This document shows, piece by piece, positions 50,102 to 58,417 of a stretch of 64,000 nt of DNA. Made by a program: the position numbers and the translations under genes. This stretch comes from Thermoflavimicrobium dichotomicum. GTDB taxonomy: Bacteria > Bacillota > Bacilli > Thermoactinomycetales > Thermoactinomycetaceae. The stretch covers positions 124,001-188,000 of the forward strand of contig NZ_FORR01000004.1 in assembly GCF_900114055.1 (NCBI RefSeq), in the 5' to 3' direction. Under the pieces are notes generated by a model. That model was not told the DNA's origin. It did not search any database and worked only from the letters and a program-made list of their open reading frames with translations. Position 1 is the first letter of the stretch. The number at the start of each line of letters is the position of its first letter.

Positions 50102-50677
50102 TTATGTCACTAAAGCAACAAAAATCGCGGCAAGAATACTAATGACCAGTACCACACTGGAAAACAAAATGGAAAATACCATTTTTTCATGAGCAAATGC
50201 TCTTAATTCTTCCGCTGTTTGCTGATCCATTCGCCGAATATGGAAACGCAGATTCAAATTCCCGGCCAAAATTAGAATAGCCCAAGCCACAATAAAATAC
50301 CAGATGGGGATCCCACTTATCAAAGGTGTTTGACTGTTTGCCCGAAAAAAGATCTGGATAAATAGGACAAGGCCTACAACCACTGGCAAAATCATATTTG
50401 ACAAATAATATTTAAACCAGGCTTCACCCAATTTCTCCCGTTCATATTTCACTAATTCTTTCATCTGTGGAAAAATGGTCAGTAAAAAATGAGGACGTTT
50501 CGTCAAAAATACAATAACAGATGACAAGATCAAAGAACCACCCAATACGAGAAATACAGCCAAACTGCTAGCCTGGCTTAAAAGCAAACCAAAGAAAAGC
50601 ACTGTATACACCAGGAAAATGACATTTTGATAAATCCATTGCTTTTTACGCAGCTCTTTCAACCGATTTGCTTCCAT
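50102..50677 (-). CDS. Hypothetical membrane protein
   Basis: 191 residues with about five membrane helices: a pair at 16-60, another near 90-110, then 122-138 and a last one near 165-188. The N-terminus is basic (M-E-A-N-R-L-K-E-L-R-K-K-Q). No catalytic motif and no family I can name. It starts 22 bases after holA and has AAGAGG upstream, so it is probably the last gene of comEC-holA. It ends at the shared terminator. Confidence 0.7.
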   Translation of the reverse strand: MEANRLKELRKKQWIYQNVIFLVYTVLFFGLLLSQASSLAVFLVLGGSLILSSVIVFLTKRPHFLLTIFPQMKELVKYEREKLGEAWFKYYLSNMILPVVVGLVLFIQIFFRANSQTPLISGIPIWYFIVAWAILILAGNLNLRFHIRRMDQQTAEELRAFAHEKMVFSILFSSVVLVISILAAIFVALVT

Positions 50678-50699
50678 GCGTCATCCTCTTCTTTCTATC

Positions 50700-51725
50700 T
50701 TACGCTTCAGATTGAAGAACCCGAAAGAGCAATCGCTCGACTGCCAGATATTTATCTATTTTACCCGTTTTTATCTCCTGATCTGCCTGAATTGCCTGGG
50801 ATAAAAGAAAGCGCAATCGCTCTTCTGTAAATGCCGCCCCTTGCTTTAAAGCCAATTTGACCGGATAAGGATGTATTTTGAGAAGTGAGACCATCTCTTT
50901 TTCTCCTTTACCTTGAGCAGCTAATGTTTTGGTCTGTAACATCAATCGGAATTGGCGAATGATCAGTGCAAGAATACGTACCGGTTCTTCACGCTGGTAT
51001 AATAAATCATACCATATCCCCAATGCTTCATCGATCTTCCGCTTACTTACACAATCTGTCAATTTAAAAACATCCTGTTCGAGAGTACGCGGGACCAATT
51101 CGCTTACAATCTCCTCGGTGACTCTGCCACCCTGCCCCACATAGGTAGCCAGTTTCACACACTCCTGATGCAATAAGCGAAGATCATTTCCGATCAATCG
51201 AATCAACAATCGAATGGCTGGTTCATCCATCGTCACTCCCAGTTGTTTGCATCGCTTGTTTAACCACACTTCACATTCTTTTTCCGCCAAACGCGGAAAA
51301 GTCACGACTCGGGCTTTTTTTTCCAGTTCTTTGACCACCTTTTTTCGTTTATCCAGTTTATCTGTAGGTGTAATCAAAATGACAACATTTCCTGGCAATG
51401 GATCCTTCAGATAGTCTAGCAACACTTCGGGTTGATGTGGCACTTCACTTCGTTTTTTACTTGTAGTTAAAAAATAAGCATTTTTACCGATAATCACTCG
51501 CACATTGCCAAAAAAAGCAGGTGTCTCTGCTTCCTGGATGAGTGATTGAATCGGAACTTCTTCCAGATCGATTACCACTTTATTCCAACTATCTTCCTCT
51601 TCTCCGATCCATTGTTTCGTCATCCAATCACAGGTTTCTTCAATAAGAAAGGTTTCTTCTCCATAAAAGAAATAAACAGGCTGAATCTGATTCTGCTTGA
51701 TTTCCTGAAGCAGCTGCCGGTCCAT
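50700..51725 (-). CDS. holA: DNA polymerase III subunit delta
   Basis: Clamp-loader subunit that opens the beta ring. 341 residues (Bacillus YqeN type). It starts M-D-R-Q-L-L-Q-E-I-K, with Q-P-V-Y-F-F-Y-G-E-E-T-F-L near 17, and the three-domain fold ends with K-I-D-K-Y-L-A-V-E-R. ATG 51725 has GAGGTGAGAG upstream. It follows comEC by 86 bases, a known pairing. Confidence 0.95.
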   Translation of the reverse strand: MDRQLLQEIKQNQIQPVYFFYGEETFLIEETCDWMTKQWIGEEEDSWNKVVIDLEEVPIQSLIQEAETPAFFGNVRVIIGKNAYFLTTSKKRSEVPHQPEVLLDYLKDPLPGNVVILITPTDKLDKRKKVVKELEKKARVVTFPRLAEKECEVWLNKRCKQLGVTMDEPAIRLLIRLIGNDLRLLHQECVKLATYVGQGGRVTEEIVSELVPRTLEQDVFKLTDCVSKRKIDEALGIWYDLLYQREEPVRILALIIRQFRLMLQTKTLAAQGKGEKEMVSLLKIHPYPVKLALKQGAAFTEERLRFLLSQAIQADQEIKTGKIDKYLAVERLLFRVLQSEA

Positions 51726-51811
51726 CGCTCTCACCTCAGCTTCTAGTTTACCATTCTTTTTTCCTGTTTCCATTACTCCAAATAGAAAGGACCAACAGCG
51801 ATCCATTTTTC

Positions 51812-54226
51812 TTATTTGTTCGAACCCAACATCGATTCCACTTGGTATTGCTCGGGTTTAAAGATAATGGTTATGGCACCATGCTGGTCTGTACGCCAAA
51901 CACGAATCCGGTGTTCATTTAGTCGTTCCAGCACATGAGGGGATGGATGGCCATAGCGATTTTTCATTCCAACAGAGATGACAGCTTCTCGTGGTTGCAA
52001 TTCTTTCAGCCAGGCGGTAGTGGTGGAAGTATCACTACCATGATGAGCCACTTTCAAGATGTCAATCGGCGGTAACTTCCATTTCGTCAATATCATCTGT
52101 TCTGCCGGAGCTTCCATATCCCCGGTCATTAATACTTGAAATTGGTAAATCGATAGTAAAAACACAACGGAATCATTATTGGTCTGGTTACTTTCCCCAA
52201 GAAGTCTGTGCGGATCTGGATGCAAAAACTGCCACCTCATACCGTTTTCGAGCTCCTCGATCTTTCCGGCAGAAGCTGCATAAACAGGAACACCCCTCTT
52301 CATCAATTCATCCATGAGTTTCTGTTCAGTCTCTCCATGAGGTAAATGAGGATTTCGAATGACTCTTTTGACGGGAAATCTTTCTACCAATGTTTGAATT
52401 CCTCCAATATGATCCAGATCCCCATGTGTAAGAACCAGCTCATCAATCTGTCGGATCCCTCGATAGGTTAAATAGGGAACCAGCACTCTCTTGCCCATAT
52501 CCAACCGTCTTTGTTTTTTCCTTCCCCTCTCTTCCAGACCGATTTGTCCGCCACCGTCAACGACAATAACCTTTCCTCCTGCTGTTTCAATGACAATGGC
52601 ATCTCCTTGTCCCACATCCAAAAAAGTAAGACGTGTCTCCTTTGGCCATAAAGGAGAAAAGTAAGCATATCCAATGAGTATAATAAAGCCCGTACTGGCA
52701 ATCCAGCGATGTACCCGCTGGTAGAATACATCGCCTATCCAGGCGATCCACAAATAAATCGTGATGGTTCCATAAAGGATCAGCCAAAGAACAGAAGGAC
52801 GAGCCCATGATAAATGTGCCCATGACATGCTTACAAGCCATTCAATCCCTTTTGTAGTAATTGCCAAAATCATGGAAACCACTTGGGCAATCATCGATCC
52901 AATTGTACTACTCATCCACTCCACAACAATTCCACCCATCGCCAAAGGGATGATCAAGCCGAAGAAAGGAACGAGCAGTAGATTGGCTAAAAAAGACAGC
53001 AATGAAAAGGACGAAAAATAATAAATGATCATGGGAAAAGATACCATATGTGCAATCAACGTCACGGCCAAACTTTGCTTGATCCATTCACTGGATAGCG
53101 ACATTTTTTCCGCGATTGGCCTGACTCCCATAACCAAAGCAGCTGTAATCAAATAGGTTAATTGAAAACCGACATCAAACAAGTAATAGGGATTCCAGGC
53201 ACATTGAATGACAAAAGAAAATGCAAGGAAAGAGAGAATATCCTGATAATAGCGAAAAATCATGGCAACAAGAACCATTCCTGTCATGATTGCGGAGCGA
53301 ATCACGGGTGCCTCTGCACCTGTCAAGCATACATACATCGGCAAAAACAACAAAATACACCCAGCCGCTTTTTCACGGGTGAGACCCAATCTGATGAAAA
53401 GAGAATAAAAACATCCGACTATGATTCCAACATGCAAACCCGAAATGGATAAAATATGAGTCAAGCCCAAAAGGGAATAATCTTCTTCCAACTCCGGATC
53501 AATGGCCTGTCTTTCACCCAAAAGCATTCCCCGCAGCAATCCAGCATATGGCTCCTCATAGTGATGCTCCAATCGCACGGCCAGTTTTGTTCGCAGTCGA
53601 TCCAACCATTTTAATGGATGGTTGGATGAAGACTCTATTTTTAATTCGTGGAAACGAACCCCTTTACCCAACCAATGAATGGACTCTTTATGTAAAAAAG
53701 CACGATAATCAAAGCCACCTGGATTTCTGGCGGATACAGGCTTTTCCAAAGTCAGGGGTACCATGATATGGGTACCACGCTCAACGGTTCGGAGTTTCTT
53801 CTCATCCTCATGGGTGTTCAGATATAACGATACTCTGATGGTCTCTTCCGGTATGGCCCATCTTTTGCTCCCCACCTGAATCTGTTTTACTTTCAAATCA
53901 AACGTACTGCGACTCCCCTTCAGGATCGGAACTGTTTTTACCTCACCCTGGACCACGTACAAAACCGAATCTTGTGTGTTTAAAATTGTATCCAGAGTCG
54001 ATTGATTCCCCTCATCGGCATAAGCATAACGAACAGCTCCAAGTAAAAATCCTAGGCAACCTATTAGCAGGAAATATCCTCTACCTTTACGAAAATAAAA
54101 CAATAAAATAAAAAGAAAGATGGGCGTCCCCAGTCCCAGATAAAACAAGGAGGACTGATCCAAACCATTAGCCAGCCATATTCCCAAAATCATTCCCAAG
54201 CTAAATAAAACCAGTGGACGCTGCAT
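51812..54226 (-). CDS. comEC: Competence protein ComEC/Rec2
   Basis: Membrane channel for uptake of single-stranded DNA during transformation. 804 residues: N-terminal helices and DUF4131, a central ComEC competence domain with many helices (about 225-500), and a C-terminal beta-lactamase-fold domain with L-T-H-G-D-L-D-H-I-G-G (about 600) and V-A-H-H-G-S-D-T-S-T. The catalytic metal motif is intact, so it may act as a nuclease. ATG 54226 has AAAGGTG 7 bases upstream. comEA lies 3 kb away, separated by dcd and rocD. Confidence 0.95.
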   Translation of the reverse strand: MQRPLVLFSLGMILGIWLANGLDQSSLFYLGLGTPIFLFILLFYFRKGRGYFLLIGCLGFLLGAVRYAYADEGNQSTLDTILNTQDSVLYVVQGEVKTVPILKGSRSTFDLKVKQIQVGSKRWAIPEETIRVSLYLNTHEDEKKLRTVERGTHIMVPLTLEKPVSARNPGGFDYRAFLHKESIHWLGKGVRFHELKIESSSNHPLKWLDRLRTKLAVRLEHHYEEPYAGLLRGMLLGERQAIDPELEEDYSLLGLTHILSISGLHVGIIVGCFYSLFIRLGLTREKAAGCILLFLPMYVCLTGAEAPVIRSAIMTGMVLVAMIFRYYQDILSFLAFSFVIQCAWNPYYLFDVGFQLTYLITAALVMGVRPIAEKMSLSSEWIKQSLAVTLIAHMVSFPMIIYYFSSFSLLSFLANLLLVPFFGLIIPLAMGGIVVEWMSSTIGSMIAQVVSMILAITTKGIEWLVSMSWAHLSWARPSVLWLILYGTITIYLWIAWIGDVFYQRVHRWIASTGFIILIGYAYFSPLWPKETRLTFLDVGQGDAIVIETAGGKVIVVDGGGQIGLEERGRKKQRRLDMGKRVLVPYLTYRGIRQIDELVLTHGDLDHIGGIQTLVERFPVKRVIRNPHLPHGETEQKLMDELMKRGVPVYAASAGKIEELENGMRWQFLHPDPHRLLGESNQTNNDSVVFLLSIYQFQVLMTGDMEAPAEQMILTKWKLPPIDILKVAHHGSDTSTTTAWLKELQPREAVISVGMKNRYGHPSPHVLERLNEHRIRVWRTDQHGAITIIFKPEQYQVESMLGSNK

Positions 54227-54628
54227 TCCTTCACACCTTTTAGACAAATGATCTTCTCTATTTACTTCGTCCACTTCCATCGATTACCTTTTACAAAAAA
54301 TGACATAAGTTGTTAAAAAACATTTTTGAAATGATTCAAATCAAAATATATACATATTTGAAAGCAAATAGAGTTGTGTTATCTTATATTTGTATTATTT
54401 CTGTTTGTTTCCTTTACAAATAACTAAAAAAATTATGAGAAAGTAAAAAATATCATATGTCTTAGGCCGTTGACAAACCTGGTTTTCCTGTTCCAGTTGA
54501 ATCACTTTTTGCTCATTTTTATAGAGCGGGATTGAAACGGATAAGAAAAACCAGCATATAACGAATACTTTGTCAACAAGCTGTATTTTTTATTTAAATT
54601 TTTATATCAAAAGGAAAGGGGTTTCAAT
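54227..54628. other. Intergenic region with nested inverted repeats
   Basis: About 400 AT-rich bases between the divergent comEC and CBM-protein genes. GTTGACAAA (54469-54477) pairs with TTTGTCAAC (54569-54577); inside them CTGGTTTT (54479-54486) pairs with AAAACCAG (54547-54554). The 15-base AGCTTGTTGACAAAG also occurs at 34872-34886. No gene seen; promoters for both neighbours are expected here. Confidence 0.5.
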
Positions 54629-55216
54629 TTGAACAAGCAGAAGCGTCCTCAAACGAAAGTAGTGCCTGTCCATACTGAACTTCGCAGAAAAAGACCTCCC
54701 AAAAAACAGCTTCCCATTTGGATTGGAGTTGGAGCCATTGCTGTTCTTTTACTCGCTATAGGCACCCTATACATATTTTCATCTTCAGAATCAAAAGATC
54801 CGAAGCCAAAAGCCTATGGAGATCCACCACCGCCCAAAGCAAAGCCAGATGGCAGTTCTTCTGAACTTCCACCTTTGTTTACAACTGAGAAAAAACAAAA
54901 AGAAGAGCAGCAGTCCGAAGTCAAAAAAGAGCAACCCAAACAGCCTGAACAGAGAGAAAAAACATCAATCAAACCTCAGCCAGACAAACCGCCAACAGAG
55001 CAACCAGCTTCAACGCGTCCAAAAAACGAAGACAATCGTAATGAAAATCGTCCACAAACAAAACCATCAATAAAACCTTGGGATCCAAATAAAGAATACC
55101 ATGCTGGCGATAAGGTAATGTATGAAGGTACCATCTACCAAGCCATCCACGGAAATAAAAGTAAAGAACCTGACCGTTATACCTATATATTCTGGAAATA
55201 TGCAGAAAGCCCATAA
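54629..55216 (+). CDS. Membrane-anchored protein with C-terminal CBM5/12 (chitin-binding) domain
   Basis: 195 residues. A basic N-terminus is followed by one membrane helix (about 29-50), then 90 residues of Lys/Glu/Pro/Gln-rich spacer, then a small carbohydrate-binding domain of type 5/12 at about 150-195: W-D-P-N-K-E-Y-H-A-G-D-K-V-M-Y-E-G and F-W-K-Y-A. There is no catalytic domain. The shape suggests a tether to peptidoglycan or other glycan, perhaps in the spore or septum. TTG 54629 has AAAGGAAAGGGG 7 bases upstream. Followed by a terminator. Confidence 0.8.
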   Translation: MNKQKRPQTKVVPVHTELRRKRPPKKQLPIWIGVGAIAVLLLAIGTLYIFSSSESKDPKPKAYGDPPPPKAKPDGSSSELPPLFTTEKKQKEEQQSEVKKEQPKQPEQREKTSIKPQPDKPPTEQPASTRPKNEDNRNENRPQTKPSIKPWDPNKEYHAGDKVMYEGTIYQAIHGNKSKEPDRYTYIFWKYAESP

Positions 55217-55252
55217 CTTTGCCATAAGCAAAATCATGGGCCTCTTTTTTTG
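55208..55252 (+). terminator. Terminator after the CBM-protein gene
   Basis: A GCCCAT/ATGGGC stem with an inner ACTTTGC/GCAAAAT pairing, then CTCTTTTTTT. It overlaps the stop region. Confidence 0.75.
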
Positions 55253-55254
55253 CA

Positions 55255-55812
55255 TTAAACCTTTGGCAGAGTGATCCCTACCTGATGTTGATACTTTCCC
55301 TGTTTGTCCCGATAAGAAACTTCACAGATTTCATCGCTTTCCAGGAACAAAACCTGACACAGACCCTCATTGGCATAAATTTTTGCCGGGAGGGGTGTGG
55401 TATTGGAGATTTCCAAAGTTACATAACCTTCCCAACCTGGCTCAAATGGGGTGACATTGGTAATGATGCCACAACGGGCATATGTTGATTTCCCAACACA
55501 GATCGCCAACACATTTTCCGGAATACGAAAATATTCAACGGAACGTGCCAATGCAAAAGAGTTAGGAGGGATAATACAAACATCCCCCTTAAAATCAATA
55601 AATGAGTCCGTGCTGATGTTTTTGGGATCAATCACAGAGTTCAAGGCATTATGAAAAATCTTGAACTCATCAGCCACACGCAAATCATATCCGTAACTGC
55701 TTAATCCAAAACTGACAGCCTCGCCCTTTCCCACATTTCGATCGACAAATGGTTCAATCATCTTATATTCCACTGCCATTTTGCGAATCCATTTATCTGA
55801 CTTAATCGCCAT
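55255..55812 (-). CDS. dcd: dCTP deaminase
   Basis: Makes dUTP from dCTP for thymidylate synthesis. 185 residues, trimeric dUTPase fold. Conserved S-S-Y-G-Y-D-L-R-V near 42, G-K-S-T-Y-A-R-C-G near 108 and P-x-x-A-x-I-Y near 145. ATG 55812 has AGAGGGG 9 bases upstream; ATG 55836 lacks a site. Its presence in place of comEB, a dCMP deaminase usually between comEA and comEC, is notable. Confidence 0.95.
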   Translation of the reverse strand: MAIKSDKWIRKMAVEYKMIEPFVDRNVGKGEAVSFGLSSYGYDLRVADEFKIFHNALNSVIDPKNISTDSFIDFKGDVCIIPPNSFALARSVEYFRIPENVLAICVGKSTYARCGIITNVTPFEPGWEGYVTLEISNTTPLPAKIYANEGLCQVLFLESDEICEVSYRDKQGKYQHQVGITLPKV

Positions 55813-56145
55813 CTCTCGAATCCCCTCTATCTTCATTTGAGCATCATTTTTTCTCTTTTCATTTTACATGACGAGTCCCCCGATACAATATGCCATTTTT
55901 TGCGTGAATCAGCAAAAAAGTGACAACCTTTCACTTGCATGTATATACATTGCCGTTTCTTGGATACGTTAAAAGCAAATAAATCGAACTTATTATGGAT
56001 CTATAGCCGTAAAGAAATATAGATTTAATTTTTCATTTTAAATAAATACACCCTTTCGTGTAAACATACATTTAGTTGATTTCTAACATTTTACAACTTA
56101 CAATATGGAAGGGAAACCAAGCAGAATAAGGAGGATAAGATACAT
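55813..56145. other. Divergent promoter region between dcd and rocD
   Basis: About 330 bases, AT-rich. It contains the rocD promoter (separate entry). The dcd promoter on the minus strand is not clear. No gene or repeat seen. Confidence 0.5.
56077..56105 (+). promoter_or_regulatory. SigA-like promoter of rocD
   Basis: TTGATT (56077-56082), a 17-base spacer, TACAAT (56100-56105), 41 bases before the ATG; AAGGAGGATAAG precedes the start. In Bacillus rocD is SigL-driven, so this differs. Confidence 0.65.
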
Positions 56146-57342
56146 ATGTCTAAAAATCAGGCCTTGATTGAATTGACAGATAAATATGGTGCGCGAAATT
56201 ATCATCCACTCCCCATCGTTTTATCCAAGGGAGAAGGTGTTTGGGTAGAAGATGCAGATGGCAACCGCTATATGGACATGCTTAGTGCTTATTCCGCTTT
56301 AAACCACGGACATCGCCATCCTCGATTGATTCAAGCCCTTAAGGATCAAGCCGATAAAATCACTCTAACTTCACGCGCTTTCCACAACGATCAACTCGGT
56401 ATTTTCTATGAAAAAGTAGCGGAAATCACGGGTAAAGAAATGGTTCTCCCTATGAACACCGGCGCAGAAGCTGTTGAGACCGCCGTCAAAGCAGCTCGCC
56501 GTTGGGCTTATGATGTGAAAAAAATACCAGATAATCAAGCGGAAATCATTGTCTGTGAAAACAACTTCCACGGTCGCACGACAACCGTCATCTCTTTCTC
56601 CTCCGACGACGAATACAAACGTGGTTTTGGCCCCTTTACACCTGGATTCAAAATCATTCCATATGGAGATATTGAAGCACTGAAGCAAGCGATCACACCC
56701 AATACCGCAGCCTTTATGCTAGAGCCGATTCAAGGTGAAGCAGGTGTCATCGTTCCACCAGAAGGCTATTTGAAAGCAGCCTATGAATTATGTAAAGAAA
56801 ACAATGTTCTTTTCATTGCCGATGAAATTCAAACCGGTTTCGGACGTACCGGTCAACCTTTCGCTTGCGATTGGGAAGGTGTAAAACCTGATATGTACAT
56901 CATGGGTAAAGCATTGGGTGGCGGTGTCATGCCCATTTCTGCTGTTGCTGCAGATAAAGAAATCCTTGGCGTATTTGATCCAGGTTCACACGGTTCCACT
57001 TTTGGCGGTAATCCACTCGCTTGTGCTGTCGCCATTGCTGCACTTGACGTGTTGAAAGAAGAAGAGTTGCCAAGACGCTCTCGTGAGCTGGGTGAATACT
57101 TCATTCAGGAACTGCGCAAAATTGAAAACCCTGTCATTAAAGAAATCCGCGGAAAAGGGTTATTTATTGGTATGGAGCTTTATGAGAAGGCTCGCCCATA
57201 TTGTGAACAGCTCATGAAAGAAGGACTTCTCTGTAAAGAGACCCATGAAACGACCATCCGTTTCGCTCCACCCCTTACCATCACCAAAGAAGAACTGGAT
57301 TTGGCATTAGAGAAAGTACGTAAAGTGATGGCCGTAAAATAA
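56146..57342 (+). CDS. rocD: Ornithine aminotransferase
   Basis: PLP enzyme that moves the delta-amino group of ornithine to 2-oxoglutarate, giving glutamate semialdehyde in arginine/proline metabolism. 398 residues, class III aminotransferase. [10 protein letters not shown] near 104, D-E-I-Q-T-G-F-G-R near 226 and the PLP lysine in M-G-K-A-L-G-G-G near 255. Single gene with its own promoter and terminator. Confidence 0.97.
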   Translation: MSKNQALIELTDKYGARNYHPLPIVLSKGEGVWVEDADGNRYMDMLSAYSALNHGHRHPRLIQALKDQADKITLTSRAFHNDQLGIFYEKVAEITGKEMVLPMNTGAEAVETAVKAARRWAYDVKKIPDNQAEIIVCENNFHGRTTTVISFSSDDEYKRGFGPFTPGFKIIPYGDIEALKQAITPNTAAFMLEPIQGEAGVIVPPEGYLKAAYELCKENNVLFIADEIQTGFGRTGQPFACDWEGVKPDMYIMGKALGGGVMPISAVAADKEILGVFDPGSHGSTFGGNPLACAVAIAALDVLKEEELPRRSRELGEYFIQELRKIENPVIKEIRGKGLFIGMELYEKARPYCEQLMKEGLLCKETHETTIRFAPPLTITKEELDLALEKVRKVMAVK

Positions 57343-57355
57343 TAGCCACTCCCAA

Positions 57356-57396
57356 AACGACACCCTTTCTGTAAAAAGAGGGTGTCATTTTTTACC
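57356..57396 (+). terminator. Terminator of rocD
   Basis: GACACCCT and AGGGTGTC around a 12-base loop, then ATTTTTT. Confidence 0.85.
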
Positions 57397-57423
57397 CAAA
57401 AAATGGATTCGATCAGATAATTT

Positions 57424-58056
57424 TTACACCGTAATCTGATCACGAAACTTTTGCAGTGTTTTCTCTCCGATTCCAGGTACTTTTGTCAGATCATCAATAC
57501 TCCGAAATGCCCCATGTTCTTCTCTGTACTTGACAATTGCCTCTGCCTTGGACGGTCCCAAACCATCCAATTTCTCCAAATCCTGAATGGTTGCTGTATT
57601 AATATTAATCTTCCCTGACTTTGTGCCCGATTCATTAGCTCCATTTGATGCCTGTCCTACAACAGGAACCATCTCTCCCTTTCGAGGAATATAGATCACC
57701 ATACCATCTGTTAACATTTGTGCCAAATTGACTTGACTGAGATCTGCCTGTTCATTTGCACCTCCTGCTTTTTCCACAACCTGATACACTCGCGCAGGTG
57801 CCTGCATCTCATAGATCCCCGGCTTTTGCACTGCCCCTTTCAGATCAACGACCAACTTTTCCGTCTTGGATTTGGCTTCCCTGGACTCCTTCTTCTCAGT
57901 CACCAGAGGACTATATGGTTGTAATGTTTTTTCCTTCGTTTTTGAATCAGAATTATCTGCAAAAACAAGCGTCCCAATGGCCACAACGCTAACAATCACC
58001 AAAGCGATTAACAGTTTTTTCTCACGGGGTGTCCAGTCAAATGAAATCATGTCCAA
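57424..58056 (-). CDS. comEA: Competence protein ComEA
   Basis: Membrane-bound receptor for double-stranded DNA in transformation. 210 residues: a membrane helix near 14-32, a linker, an SLBB domain (about 66-125, V-D-L-K-G-A-V-Q-K-P-G-I-Y), a Ser/Gly spacer, and the C-terminal helix-hairpin-helix pair I-N-I-N-T-A-T-I-Q-D-L and V-P-G-I-G-E-K-T. Separated from comEC by rocD and dcd. Confidence 0.95.
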   Translation of the reverse strand: MDMISFDWTPREKKLLIALVIVSVVAIGTLVFADNSDSKTKEKTLQPYSPLVTEKKESREAKSKTEKLVVDLKGAVQKPGIYEMQAPARVYQVVEKAGGANEQADLSQVNLAQMLTDGMVIYIPRKGEMVPVVGQASNGANESGTKSGKININTATIQDLEKLDGLGPSKAEAIVKYREEHGAFRSIDDLTKVPGIGEKTLQKFRDQITV

Positions 58057-58104
58057 TCACCTTTATCCATCTATTCCATTTATTCCCATTATATAAAATC
58101 GATA

Positions 58105-58147
58105 AAAAACAACAAGTGCCTTATTGATTTAAAAGCCTTGTTGTTTT
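58105..58147 (-). terminator. Terminator after the 49-residue gene
   Basis: ACAACAAG with CTTGTTGT around a 20-base loop, then TTTTTTATC on the minus strand, 12 bases past the stop. Confidence 0.75.
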
Positions 58148-58158
58148 ATCTCCAACCA

Positions 58159-58308
58159 TTAAGTAGCCGGAAAGTCAGGGCCTTTCACTTTCTTCTCCTT
58201 ATTGGCTTCTACTGCTTCTCCTAAAGGTGTTCCTTTACGAGCCAAATACTCATCCCTTGCTTTACTTGTACCCTCAGAATGGATCGCGCTTTGCTTTTCT
58301 TTTTTCAT
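58159..58308 (-). CDS. Small hypothetical protein, 49 residues
   Basis: M-K-K-E-K-Q-S-A-I-H-S-E-G-T at the start, R-D-E-Y-L-A-R-K-G-T-P-L-G-E-A in the middle and K-G-P-D-F-P-A-T at the end. Highly charged, no membrane helix. AGAAGGGAG lies 8 bases before the ATG and a terminator follows, so it is a credible gene. It resembles short, hydrophilic spore-type proteins but I cannot place it in a family. Confidence 0.6.
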   Translation of the reverse strand: MKKEKQSAIHSEGTSKARDEYLARKGTPLGEAVEANKEKKVKGPDFPAT

Positions 58309-58376
58309 CCTGTATTCTCCCTTCTATGATTTTAATATGGATCATATGGAACAAAACATTCATCGTAAGCAGCCAT

Positions 58377-58413
58377 AAAAAAACCCCAGATCCAAAACAT
58401 GAATCTGGGGGTC
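58377..58413 (-). terminator. Terminator of leuS
   Basis: CCCCAGATTC with GGATCTGGGG around a 7-base loop, then seven T on the minus strand, 5 bases past the leuS stop. Confidence 0.88.
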
Positions 58414-58417
58414 GTCA

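Noticed and set aside
54469-54577. CRISPR-like repeat (GGGATTGAAACGG at 54528-54540)
   Set aside because: Only one copy; no spacer array.
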